Source: Micromonospora wenchangensis (GTDB lineage: Bacteria > Actinomycetota > Actinomycetes > Mycobacteriales > Micromonosporaceae). From it: 64,000 nt of DNA. Every line of letters starts with the position of its first letter. The first letter of the stretch is position 1. The position numbers were made by a program, and so were the translations under genes. The DNA lies in assembly GCF_002210435.1 (NCBI RefSeq), contig NZ_MZMV01000006.1, positions 1 to 64,000 on the forward strand, given 5' to 3'. This document shows, in pieces, positions 34,192-42,322 of this stretch. Below the pieces are notes generated by a model that saw only the letters and a list, made by a program, of their open reading frames with translations, was not told the DNA's origin and did not search any database.

Positions 34192-36296
34192 GCACGGTCC
34201 CGGCTGCCGCCCCGGTGCTGACGGCGCTCCGGGCGCAGGCCCCCGGGCTCCTGCACGTCGTGGATCCGTACAAGGTGCCGCTGGCCGAGGCGGTCGAGAA
34301 GGCACGGGCGATGGCCGACCTCGGTCATCCCGCGCTGCTGGTCGGCAGCACCGACAACCCCGCGTTCGACCAGCGGGTGGCCCCCTACGTCGCCGAACTG
34401 CGCGAGCGGACCGACCTGCCGCTCATCCTGCACTTCCCGTCGATCCCCGGGCGGGGCGCCCCGCTCTGTCCGGGCGCCGACGCGGTGCTGGTGCACGCGG
34501 TGCTGAACTCCGTGCGGTCCTTCTTCGTCACCGGTGGCCTGGCCGCGACCGCCCGCACCGCGACCGCGCTCGGCCAGGACGGACCCGAACTGCTGCGCTC
34601 GGCGTCGTTCGCCTTCGGCACCGACGGCAAGACCCACGAGGCGGTCGGCGCCCGGCCGGCGGCCGAGGACGGCGTCGAACTGCCCCGGCTGGTGGCCGAG
34701 GTCGCCGCCGCCGACTTCGACCTCGCCTATCTGCTCTACCGGCACGGCCGGGTCCCCGACCGGGTCCTGCGTGCCTACCGGCGTGGCCTGGCGCCCCAGC
34801 AGTTGCTCTTCGTCGGCGGCGGGGTCAGCTCGTACCGTCAGGTCCGCGAGTACCACGACTGCGGCGTCGACTGGGTCGTCGTCGGTAACGGCCTGGAGAC
34901 CGCCGACTGGCGGGACACCCTGCACGGCATGTCCGGCCGTCCGGGCGGACGGCCCGGCAGCGTCGGTGACCCCGCCGTCCCCCCGGGGATCGCCGCCGAG
35001 TTGCAGCGCGGGCTGCGCCGGCCGGTACGGTCCGATCCGGCCGGTCGGCAGGTCTACGCCACGAACGTCGGCCGGCTGCACGAGCTGCTGCCGGCCGTGG
35101 TGACCCCGGTGACCTCGGCGGAGGAGGTCGCGCACGTCCTGCGGACCACCCGTGCGGCGGGCACACCCGTCGCGGTGCGGGGAAGCGGACACTCCTTCGG
35201 TCGGCAGGGCCTGTCCGACGGCGGGGTACTGATCGTCGGTGAGCCGGGGGACCCCGCCGTCCGGGTGCTCGACGACGGCACCGCCGAGGTGTCCGCCCGG
35301 GCTCCCTGGTACGCCGCCGAGCTGGCCCTGAACGCCCAGGGACGCAGCATCCCGGTGCTGACCAACCACCTGACGGTCTCCATCGGCGGCACCCTGTCGG
35401 TCGGCGGGTACGGCGAGGGCACGATCACCCATGGCGGCCAGGTCGACCTGGTCCGGCGGTTCCGGCTGGTCCTGCCCGACGGGCAGCCGCGGTGGTGCTC
35501 GCCCACCGAGTCGCCGGAGCTGTTCCGCTACGGCATCGGGGCGCTCGGCACCCTGGGCGTGCTGGACCGGGTGGTGCTGCGCACGGTCGAGCACCAGCGG
35601 CTCACCACCATCGCCACGCAGCGGCATCCGTCCCTGACCGCCCTGGTGGACGAGGTCGGGTGGATGGCGCAGGAGCCGTGCTCGCCGGTCGACCTCTTCT
35701 CCGCCCAGCACTACGAGGGCGGTTTCATCGCCACGTACGGGATGCGGGGCGGCCCGCTGCCGCGGCGGCTGGAGGGACGGGCCGAGACCCGCGTCGAGGC
35801 CGACTGGCCGCTGCGGTCCATGCGGGAGTCCCGGCGCAACCCGGCCGACCCGTCGGTGCACTTCATCTGGGCCGACTACTGCCTGTCGTTGCCGGCCGCG
35901 GCCGAGTTCGCCCGCTTCCTCGAAGCCGGGATCCTGGCGACCCCCGGCTACCGGGAGGGCGGTGGCCGGCTGCTCATGCTCGGCGTGCACCGGCCCGAGC
36001 AGCGTCCGGGCGTGCCGTTCACCCCGGCGGCCGGTCTGCGGGGCCTGGCGCTCGGCTTCGGGCTGTACTTCAGCGTCCCGCGCGGGGACCGGCCCGCCGT
36101 CGACCGGGTGCAGGCCATGCACCGTCGGGTGCTGGCCGAGTGCCTCTCGCTCGGCGGGCGGCCCTACCTCGCCGGCTGGTACGACCTGGACGAGGCGGAC
36201 CTGCAGTCGATGTACGGCGACGACCTCACCGCCCTGCGCCGGCTACGCCGGGAACTGGACCCGCAGGGTCTGTTCAACCAGGGACTGCTGGCATGA
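34161..36296 (+). CDS. Fusion: GGGP synthase/MoeO5-like prenyltransferase + FAD-linked oxidase
   Basis: A 711-residue two-domain protein. Residues about 15-260 are a TIM-barrel GGGP synthase/PcrB/MoeO5-like domain: LLHVVDPYKVP (Asp35), ALLVGSTDN, LILHFPSIPG, ADAVLVHAVLNSVRSFFVTGG, FDLAYLLYRHGRVP, LLFVGGGVSSY and VDWVVVGNG. Such enzymes join a prenyl group to glycerol phosphate or 3-phosphoglycerate. Residues about 285-711 are a cytokinin-dehydrogenase-like FAD oxidase with the FAD-linking His344 in RGSGHSFGRQG, VSIGGTLSVGGYG, FRYGIGALGTLGVLDRVVL and a C-terminal DPQGLFNQGLL. The ATG at 34161 lies inside the end of the radical SAM gene, with AAAGGAG upstream. The fusion suggests one enzyme builds and oxidises the lipid ether. 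Confidence 0.85.
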   Translation: MREVRLSGNLSTVPAAAPVLTALRAQAPGLLHVVDPYKVPLAEAVEKARAMADLGHPALLVGSTDNPAFDQRVAPYVAELRERTDLPLILHFPSIPGRGAPLCPGADAVLVHAVLNSVRSFFVTGGLAATARTATALGQDGPELLRSASFAFGTDGKTHEAVGARPAAEDGVELPRLVAEVAAADFDLAYLLYRHGRVPDRVLRAYRRGLAPQQLLFVGGGVSSYRQVREYHDCGVDWVVVGNGLETADWRDTLHGMSGRPGGRPGSVGDPAVPPGIAAELQRGLRRPVRSDPAGRQVYATNVGRLHELLPAVVTPVTSAEEVAHVLRTTRAAGTPVAVRGSGHSFGRQGLSDGGVLIVGEPGDPAVRVLDDGTAEVSARAPWYAAELALNAQGRSIPVLTNHLTVSIGGTLSVGGYGEGTITHGGQVDLVRRFRLVLPDGQPRWCSPTESPELFRYGIGALGTLGVLDRVVLRTVEHQRLTTIATQRHPSLTALVDEVGWMAQEPCSPVDLFSAQHYEGGFIATYGMRGGPLPRRLEGRAETRVEADWPLRSMRESRRNPADPSVHFIWADYCLSLPAAAEFARFLEAGILATPGYREGGGRLLMLGVHRPEQRPGVPFTPAAGLRGLALGFGLYFSVPRGDRPAVDRVQAMHRRVLAECLSLGGRPYLAGWYDLDEADLQSMYGDDLTALRRLRRELDPQGLFNQGLLA

Positions 36297-36324
36297 CACC
36301 GCGAGCGCGACGGAGGGAGTGGGC

Positions 36325-37593
36325 ATGACCCGCAGCGTGCAGGTCATCTCGATGCGCACCTGGGGAGAGCTGGGGAACCTCCTGGCCGGCCGGACACTCG
36401 CCGCGACCCTGGCCGCCGGCCTCGACGACGTCGACGTCACCGTCGTCGAGGCCGAGACGATCTTCCCGCAGTTCGCCGAGGCCGGTGCCGCCATCCGTGA
36501 GCTGGTGGCGGCCCGGCTGCCCGCCGACGAGGTCCGGGCCGGCTACCTGAGCCTGATGGCCGACTTCACCGACCGGCTGCCGGACGGCCTGGACGACGAC
36601 CCGGTGCCGGCGGCGACCGCCGACCGGCTGACCGCCGTCGTCGAGCACTTCGCCCGGACGAAACCGGACCTGGTGATCGGCACCAAGGGGGTGATCTCCC
36701 GGCTGAGTCACGCCGCGTTGCGGGTCGCGGACCTGCCGATCCCGGTGGTCAACTACGTGACCAACGAGGGGCTGCTCCGGCTGCCGGTGCACCGGGCCCC
36801 GCACCTGCCGGTGCACCTGGTGCAGTTCGACCGGGCCAGGGACTACCTGATCCGCGAGCACGGGTACCGGCCCGAGCAGGTCGTGCCGGTCGGCCGGCTG
36901 CTCGCGCAGACCCAGGCCGCCCAGGTCTTCGAGGGTGCCGCGCAGGCGGGCCGCATCGGTGGTGTCGACGCCGACGCCATGGAGTCGGCGCTGGCCGAGG
37001 CGCGTACCCGGGTCCTGATCCTGTCCAACCGGGGCGGTCGGGAGTATCTCGCCGCCGTCGAGCGGATCGCCGGCGCCCACCCCGACGCGGCGCTGGTCTT
37101 CATCGCGTACAACAATCCGGCGATGGCCGCCGAGGCGGCCGAGCTGCTGACCGAGTTGAAGGTGCCGGCCTGGCAGACCTTCGACCGGCTGGCGCAGGGC
37201 GACTACCTGCGGTACCTGGCGTGGCTGCACGCCGCCGACGCGCCGCTGTTCATCTCCAAGACCGGACCGAACTCCATGCTGGAGGGCCTCTACTTCGGCA
37301 TTCCGCAACTGCTGGTGCGGTCCGGTCTGCCGATGGAGGAGTGGGTCGGCCCGTTCCTGGAGGAGCACGAGGTCGGCCGCGGCTTCGACCGGATGGAGGA
37401 TCTGGTCGACGTCGCCGTCCGTTGGGTGGGTGACCCGGACGAGCTGCCCCGGCGTCGCCGCCGGGCGGCGGCCCTCGCCCGTACGCTGCTCGACCCGGAG
37501 AGGGCCCGGCGGCGGACCGTGGCCGCCGTCGCCGCGGTGCTCGACGGCGGGCCGGTGCGGATCGACGAGGAGGCCCCGTGCTGTCCGGAGTGA
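36325..37593 (+). CDS. GT-B glycosyltransferase (MurG/MGDG-synthase-like)
   Basis: A 422-residue GT-B enzyme: an N-terminal Rossmann half with the acceptor glycine loop TWGELGNLLAGRTLA, KPDLVIGTKGVISRLSH in the middle, and a C-terminal nucleotide-binding half with VLILSNRGGREYLA and the donor motif FISKTGPNSMLEGLYFGIPQLLV. GT28/MurG-like enzymes in moenomycin biosynthesis (e.g. MoeGT1) add the first sugar to the prenyl-phosphoglycerate; the same role is a fair inference here. ATG 36325 follows GGAGGG. It overlaps the next gene by 16 bases. Confidence 0.85.
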   Translation: MTRSVQVISMRTWGELGNLLAGRTLAATLAAGLDDVDVTVVEAETIFPQFAEAGAAIRELVAARLPADEVRAGYLSLMADFTDRLPDGLDDDPVPAATADRLTAVVEHFARTKPDLVIGTKGVISRLSHAALRVADLPIPVVNYVTNEGLLRLPVHRAPHLPVHLVQFDRARDYLIREHGYRPEQVVPVGRLLAQTQAAQVFEGAAQAGRIGGVDADAMESALAEARTRVLILSNRGGREYLAAVERIAGAHPDAALVFIAYNNPAMAAEAAELLTELKVPAWQTFDRLAQGDYLRYLAWLHAADAPLFISKTGPNSMLEGLYFGIPQLLVRSGLPMEEWVGPFLEEHEVGRGFDRMEDLVDVAVRWVGDPDELPRRRRRAAALARTLLDPERARRRTVAAVAAVLDGGPVRIDEEAPCCPE

Positions 37594-38393
37594 GCGGCCT
37601 GGACGACGAGTGGGCGGTCGCGCAGCGCGTCCTGCTGGACCGGGTCACCGACCGGCTCGCCGGGACCGGCATGACCCCGGCCGGGCTGGAGTACGTCCGC
37701 CAGATGAAGGGCTATCCGCGGATTCCCTACTTCGCCGCGCTCTGGGTGCCGGACCCGGCACTGCGGCAGGAGTTGGGGATCGCGATCTGCACCCACGCGA
37801 TGGGGATCAAGCTCGTCGACGACCTGATGGACGGTGACCAGCCGATCCGGCCCTGGGACCAGATCCTCGGCATGTTCCTCACCCAGAGCAGCACGGCGAC
37901 CTTCGGCGCCCACCACCGGCCGGCCGAGGTGCTGCGTGTCTTCGACGAGGACTACGGGGTGATCTGGCGGGAGCAGATCAACGAGGCGGAACGCCCGGCA
38001 CACGACCTGGACAGCTGGATCCACTACGCCAGCATCAAGTCGGGTCGGATGATGATGTGCTACGCCTCCGCCGCCTGCCTCGCCGCCGACGTCGTGGACC
38101 GGCTGCCCGCCGCGCGCGCCTTCTGCGAGGCGTTCGGCGTCCTGTTCATGATCGGTGACGACATCCGTGACCACCGCGACCTCGGAGAGGCCGGTGGCAA
38201 CCTGTGCCACCTGATCCGTAGCGGGCGGGTGAGCCGCGACGCGGCCGTCGCGGCGACCCGCTGGTGGCGCGCGGAGGCGTTGCGCGCCCTGGCGGAGTTC
38301 CCGCCCGAGTTCCCGATCGCCGGCTTCATGGCCGACTTCGCCGACCGCCTGATCACGTTTCTTCTGGAGGACGACCGTGTTGACATTTCCTGA
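37578..38393 (+). CDS. MoeN5-like prenyltransferase-fold enzyme, copy 1
   Basis: A 271-residue class I isoprenoid-fold protein. The first aspartate motif is KLVDDLMDGDQP (Asp81, Asp82, Asp85) and the second MIGDDIRDHRDLGEAGGNLCHL (Asp194, Asp195, Asp198). The pairing of DDLMDxD with a DD-x-x-D followed by xxGNLxHL is characteristic of MoeN5, which couples a C10 unit to a farnesyl-phosphoglycolipid in moenomycin biosynthesis. GTG 37578 follows AGGAGG and overlaps the glycosyltransferase gene. It is a paralogue of the next gene. It could instead be a terpene cyclase. Confidence 0.8.
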   Translation: MLSGVSGLDDEWAVAQRVLLDRVTDRLAGTGMTPAGLEYVRQMKGYPRIPYFAALWVPDPALRQELGIAICTHAMGIKLVDDLMDGDQPIRPWDQILGMFLTQSSTATFGAHHRPAEVLRVFDEDYGVIWREQINEAERPAHDLDSWIHYASIKSGRMMMCYASAACLAADVVDRLPAARAFCEAFGVLFMIGDDIRDHRDLGEAGGNLCHLIRSGRVSRDAAVAATRWWRAEALRALAEFPPEFPIAGFMADFADRLITFLLEDDRVDIS

Positions 38394-39186
38394 TTTCAAG
38401 GCCGAGATGGACGCCAGCCAGGCGCGGGTGGTCCAGCGGTGTCTCACCGAACTCACCAGCCTGGGCATGTCCCGGCAGGGGCTGGATTTCGTGCGCGAAC
38501 TCCCCGGCTACCCGCGTACGCCGTACTACACGACGCTGTGGGTGCGCGACCCGCGGGTGCGCGCCGACCTCGGGGCCGGGGTGTCGATCCACGCGGTCGG
38601 CGTGAAGCTGATCGACGACCTCATCGACGACGATCAGCCCCTCTCGCCGCGTGACCAGATCTTCGGGGTCCAGTTGCTCTCGGTCGGCACCACGCTGCTG
38701 GCCAGCCACGAGCGCCCGGTCGAGGTGCTGAAGACGCTCGAGGACGACTACCGGGACATCTGGCGGCAGGAGATCGTCGAGGTCGCCGCGCCCCGGCCGA
38801 CCACCGTCGAGTCCTGGATCGCGGCGGCCCGGATCAAGGCCGGGGTGATGCTCGCCAACTACGCCGCGGTCAACTGCCTCGCGGGCGGGGTTCCCGAGCT
38901 GGTGGGGCCGGCCCGGGAGTTCGGTGAGGCACTGGGCGTGCTCTACATGATCGGCGACGACGCGGTCGACTTCGCCGAGATCCACGAGCGCGACGGGAAC
39001 CTCGCCCACCTGGTCGCCTCGGGCGCGGTCGACGTCACCGACGTCGCCGCCGCGATCGACGAGTGGCGCGACCGGGCCGTCGCGGCGGCACGGCAGGGCG
39101 ACCCGGTGTGCGGCCTGGTGCCGTTCTTCGACCACTTCGCGGTGAAGCTCAAGGGCCTGCTCAGCCGGCCGGCGGCGACCGTCTGA
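38377..39186 (+). CDS. MoeN5-like prenyltransferase-fold enzyme, copy 2
   Basis: A 269-residue paralogue of the preceding protein with the same spacing: KLIDDLIDDDQPLS (Asp80, Asp81, Asp84) and MIGDDAVDFAEIHERDGNLAHL (Asp194, Asp195, Asp198). RDGNLAHL is the block I recall from MoeN5, so this copy is the closer match. YPRTPYYTTLWVRDP aligns with YPRIPYFAALWVPDP of copy 1. The two may form a heterodimer or catalyse successive prenylations. GTG 38377 follows CTGGAGG and overlaps the end of copy 1 by 17 bases. Confidence 0.82.
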   Translation: MLTFPDFKAEMDASQARVVQRCLTELTSLGMSRQGLDFVRELPGYPRTPYYTTLWVRDPRVRADLGAGVSIHAVGVKLIDDLIDDDQPLSPRDQIFGVQLLSVGTTLLASHERPVEVLKTLEDDYRDIWRQEIVEVAAPRPTTVESWIAAARIKAGVMLANYAAVNCLAGGVPELVGPAREFGEALGVLYMIGDDAVDFAEIHERDGNLAHLVASGAVDVTDVAAAIDEWRDRAVAAARQGDPVCGLVPFFDHFAVKLKGLLSRPAATV

Positions 39187-40487
39187 TGACGCCACACCAA
39201 CCGCTCGCCCGGCTGCTGGCCGGGAAACTGGTGGATCCGGCACCCGAGGGCTGTCAGCGGGACTTCGGCCGGCTCCACTGCCGGGAGCCGCAGGCGGTCG
39301 TCTTCCCGGCGGGTGTCGCCGACGTGCAGGAGACGGTGCGGTACGCCCTCGCCGGTGGACTGGCGGTCGTCGCCCGGGGTAACGGGTGCAGCAGCAACGG
39401 GCAGAGCCTCACCGACAGCCTGCAACTGGACACCACCGCGTTGGACCGGATCGAACTGGTCGGGGCGGCGACGGTACGGGTCGAGTCGGGGGTGCGCTGG
39501 GGAACTCTGCACCGCTGGTTGCACGAACACGGCCTCGCCCTGCCGGTCGTGACCAGCAACGAACACGCCACGGTCGGCGGGACGCTGTCGGTCGGCGGGT
39601 TCGGGCCGACGTCGCCCTTCGTCGGCTCGGTCGTCGACCAGGTGACGGCGCTGGACGTCGTCACGGGTGACGGCACGCTCGTGCACGCGACCGCCGACGG
39701 GCCGCACCCGGAGTTGTTCTGGTACGCCCTCTGCGGCCTCGGCCAGGTGGCGTTGATCGTCCGGGCCGACCTGCGGGTGGTCCCCGCCGAACCGGCCGTC
39801 CTGGTCCGTCGGCTCGGCGGCGACGACCTCGCCACGGTGGCGGGGCAGGTGTGGGACGACGAGCGGCTGCGGGTGTGCCGCACGGTGTACTCCACCGCCG
39901 CCCGCCGGTGGAAGGTCGAGGTCGGCCGGGCGGCGTCCGACGCGCCGGCCGGGCCGGACGAGAGCCTGGTGGCCGACTACCACCAGCGGCTGTTCGAGGC
40001 GGAGGCCGGATTCTCCGTCGGCATCGCCCGCGCCCAGGTCGCCGCGGGTCTGCTGGCGGACGACGCCGAGGCGCGTCGGCTGTGGAGCGACTTCTTCCTG
40101 CCGATGGAGAACGCTGACGCCTTCTTCGCCGGGGTCCGCGACAGGTTCGCCGATCCCGCGGTGATCCCGGTGGTAAACGGCACTTTCCTGCGTCCCGGGG
40201 CCCGGCCCCGGCCACCGCTGAGTCCGCTGCCCGCCGCCGACCGGGTACGCACGTTCGGCTTCTACTGCATCGTGCCTCCGGATCGGGTCGACGCGTACCG
40301 GGAGCACTTCGACGCGGCGGGGGCGCTCTGTCACGACCTCGGCGGCCGGGTCTACCTGCACGGCTACCACCGGGTGGAGCGGGACTTCTACCGGGCCCAG
40401 TTCGGTGCGTCGACCGTCGACAGGTGGCGGGAGGTGAAGCGCCGCTACGACCCGGGCACCGTGCTCGGCCCACGGTTGCCGATCTGA
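39186..40487 (+). CDS. FAD-linked oxidase with Cys in place of the flavin-linking His
   Basis: A 433-residue VAO/PCMH-fold flavoprotein of the cytokinin dehydrogenase-like type: AVVFPAGVADVQETVRYAL, VVARGNGCSSNGQSL, RVESGVRWGTLHRWLHEHGL, ATVGGTLSVGGFG, VVDQVTALDVVTGDG and WYALCGLGQVALIVRADLRV, ending FYRAQFGASTVDRWREVKRRYDP. At the usual flavin-linking histidine the sequence has Cys68 (GNGCSSNG), so FAD is either noncovalent or linked differently. It is the last gene of the operon (TGATG overlap with copy 2) and a second oxidase in addition to the MoeO5-like fusion. Confidence 0.85.
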   Translation: MTPHQPLARLLAGKLVDPAPEGCQRDFGRLHCREPQAVVFPAGVADVQETVRYALAGGLAVVARGNGCSSNGQSLTDSLQLDTTALDRIELVGAATVRVESGVRWGTLHRWLHEHGLALPVVTSNEHATVGGTLSVGGFGPTSPFVGSVVDQVTALDVVTGDGTLVHATADGPHPELFWYALCGLGQVALIVRADLRVVPAEPAVLVRRLGGDDLATVAGQVWDDERLRVCRTVYSTAARRWKVEVGRAASDAPAGPDESLVADYHQRLFEAEAGFSVGIARAQVAAGLLADDAEARRLWSDFFLPMENADAFFAGVRDRFADPAVIPVVNGTFLRPGARPRPPLSPLPAADRVRTFGFYCIVPPDRVDAYREHFDAAGALCHDLGGRVYLHGYHRVERDFYRAQFGASTVDRWREVKRRYDPGTVLGPRLPI

Positions 40488-40630
40488 TCCGTCCCGTGGC
40501 CCGGCCCGCGTGTCCGTCCGCGCGGTGTCGTCGGCGTCGGGCCCGGACCGGGTCACGTCGGGGGCGGTCTCCGGCCGGTCGCCCACCCCGCGCGTCCTCG
40601 TGGGGTGGACGGCGGTCCGATCCGACCCAT

Positions 40631-40648
40631 AATCGAAGTAGATCGATT
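40631..40648. promoter_or_regulatory. Perfect inverted repeat operator, AATCGA-N6-TCGATT
   Basis: AATCGA and TCGATT are exact reverse complements separated by six bases, in an AT-rich patch 98 bases before the CBM2-protein start. An imperfect copy with identical spacing lies upstream of the LPMO gene (54624-54641), suggesting one regulator of secreted polysaccharide-active proteins. Confidence 0.5.
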
Positions 40649-40746
40649 AGTGTTGGTGCTTGCGAGGTGCACCGAAACCCCGTGCCGGCCGGCATCCTCG
40701 CTCCGCCGCGCAGCCGTGCGCCGTCCCCGGAGGAACCACCGTCGTC

Positions 40747-41247
40747 ATGAGACCCAAGAGCAGCCTTCTCGGTGCCGCAGCGGCGGCGGCTGTTACGCTG
40801 GCCGCCGCCCTGGGCGGTGTCGGCGCACCCACCACGGCCTCGGCCGGCACGACCCCGTCCTCCAGCACCGCCGTGCCGGGCAGTCCGGCACCCAGCACCG
40901 CCGTGCCGGGCAGCCCGCCGCCGAGCGGAGCCGCCTGCACCGTCAGGTACTCGGCCTACACCTGGGACACCTACCTGACGAGCAGCATCACCATCACCAA
41001 CACCGGCGTCACCACGATCACCTCCTGGCGGCTGACGTTCCCGCTGCCCACCGGGCAACGCATCACGACCGGCTGGAACGCGGTGTACTCGCCGTCGAGT
41101 GGCACGGTCACGGCCCGTGGCCACGACGACCACGTCACCATCGGGCCGGGCGGGGCGATCGCCATCGGGTTCGTGGCCGACCACACCGGTGACACCGGCA
41201 GTCCCACCTCGTTCACCCTCAACGGGACGCCCTGCGCGCTCGGCTGA
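40747..41247 (+). CDS. Secreted small protein with a CBM2-type carbohydrate-binding domain
   Basis: A 166-residue secreted protein. The signal peptide runs to about residue 33 (LLGAAAAAAVTLAAALGGV, then ASA-GTTP) and a short Pro/Ser linker contains a duplicated STAVPGSP. The domain at about 60-166 has CTVRYSAYTWDTYLTSSITITN, ITSWRLTFPLPTGQRITTGWNA and FTLNGTPC, the CBM2 cellulose/chitin-binding fold with terminal cysteines. No catalytic domain is present, so it probably binds polysaccharide only. ATG 40747 follows GGAGGAACCACC. Confidence 0.85.
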   Translation: MRPKSSLLGAAAAAAVTLAAALGGVGAPTTASAGTTPSSSTAVPGSPAPSTAVPGSPPPSGAACTVRYSAYTWDTYLTSSITITNTGVTTITSWRLTFPLPTGQRITTGWNAVYSPSSGTVTARGHDDHVTIGPGGAIAIGFVADHTGDTGSPTSFTLNGTPCALG

Positions 41248-41281
41248 GCCGTCGGTCAGGCGGCGGGTCGATCCGCAGGTC

Positions 41282-41818
41282 TCAGTGGGCCGACGGCGGC
41301 CAGCGGTGCTCCCGCCAGGCGTGCCAGGTCGGGAATCCCGCCGGGGGAGCATCGAGGGGTTCACTGCCGTCGAGTTCCCCCGGGGTGGGGACGTCGAGAC
41401 CGGCGGCCCACCCGGCGAGTTCCCCGTCCGACATGGGCCAGGTCGTGTGCGGCGCGTCGGCCTGGCGTCGGTCACGCCGCCTGCGCTGCTCGGACGGGGT
41501 GAGAGTGAAGTAGTGCAGCTCCACCCGAGCGCCGAGGTCCGCTGAGGCCCGGCGCAGGGCGGAACGCTCGTCGCGGCTCCACAGGCCGAAGTCGAGCACG
41601 ACGTTGGTGCCGAGTTCGAGAGCGCGCAGCCCGATCTGGATGAGCCGCCCCTCGATCACGGCCCCTGCCAGTGGCGGATTCCCGGGTCCGTAGAGCGCCT
41701 TCACCCACTCGTCCTTCGTCAGCCGAAGCGCGTCGTGCGCGGTCTCGATGTGCCGCGCCGCCGTGGTCTTCCCGGTGCAGGGGAGCCCCACGGTCAGGAA
41801 CAGTGTCGGTCGCCCCAT
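41282..41818 (-). CDS. P-loop kinase of the AAA_33 / Zeta-toxin-like family
   Basis: A 178-residue P-loop protein: Walker A FLTVGLPCTGKTTAARHIE, then LTKDEWVKALYG and TNVVLDFGLWSRDERSALR, followed by an arginine-rich lid (EQRRRRDRRQADAPHTTW). This is the layout of small-molecule kinases that phosphorylate antibiotics, sugars or nucleotides. The substrate is unknown. The start at 41818 follows GGAGG. It is a single gene, convergent with the CBM2 gene. Confidence 0.85.
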   Translation of the reverse strand: MGRPTLFLTVGLPCTGKTTAARHIETAHDALRLTKDEWVKALYGPGNPPLAGAVIEGRLIQIGLRALELGTNVVLDFGLWSRDERSALRRASADLGARVELHYFTLTPSEQRRRRDRRQADAPHTTWPMSDGELAGWAAGLDVPTPGELDGSEPLDAPPAGFPTWHAWREHRWPPSAH

Positions 41819-41900
41819 CGTCGCCTCCTGGCTGGCCGCCCCAGCATCGCCCACCTGTGCGCATGCCGCTCGCGATTTCGGGCGACGGACCCTGCCCCGG

Positions 41901-42296
41901 TCAGTCGACGTACTCGTCTTCGAGGGTGGGGATCACCGGCGACAGAAACCGGTCGGCGTGTTCGGTGACGGCTCCCCGGGCCAGCCGGTGGACCCGGAAG
42001 GCCAGTTCGTGCCCGGGGTCCTCGTCGTCGTGGACGTGCAGCAGCCCGTACGACCCCGGGGCGAGACGACCGATCCCGGTGAACAGTTGGATGACGTCGG
42101 TGTCCCGGCCGCCTCGGTGGTTGCGGAACCCGCCGAGATGAACGTGGTACGCGCCGTTGACCGGGCGGAGATCCACCAGTCCGGGACCGGTGTACCCGTT
42201 GAGCAGTTCCTGGATTTCGTCGAGGCGCAGAGGTGGTTCGTCATCGACCGCGTCGGCTGTCGAGCGGAGGGTGATCCACCCGTGGTACTCGAACAT
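41901..42296 (-). CDS. Imm7-family immunity protein (orphan)
   Basis: A 131-residue protein starting MFEYHGWITLRST, followed by GAYHVHLGGFRNHRG, DVIQLFTGIGRLAPGSYGLLHV and HDDEDP. This matches the Imm7 family, immunity proteins that neutralise polymorphic or contact-dependent toxins. No toxin or secretion gene is adjacent, so it is an orphan that may protect against toxins of neighbours. Confidence 0.75.
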   Translation of the reverse strand: MFEYHGWITLRSTADAVDDEPPLRLDEIQELLNGYTGPGLVDLRPVNGAYHVHLGGFRNHRGGRDTDVIQLFTGIGRLAPGSYGLLHVHDDEDPGHELAFRVHRLARGAVTEHADRFLSPVIPTLEDEYVD

Positions 42297-42322
42297 GGCA
42301 GAAGTGTAGGACGACCGGCCCG

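Noticed and set aside
34161..36296. DprE1-type arabinan epimerase for the FAD domain
   Set aside because: The motifs (GSGHS, VSIGGTLSVGG, DPQGLFNQG end) fit the cytokinin-dehydrogenase-like oxidases better, and no DprE2 partner is present.
23412..40487. Ordinary carotenoid or diterpene cluster
   Set aside because: There is no phytoene synthase, desaturase or classical terpene cyclase; the GGGPS/MoeO5 domain, three glycosyltransferases and large exporters point to a glycolipid.
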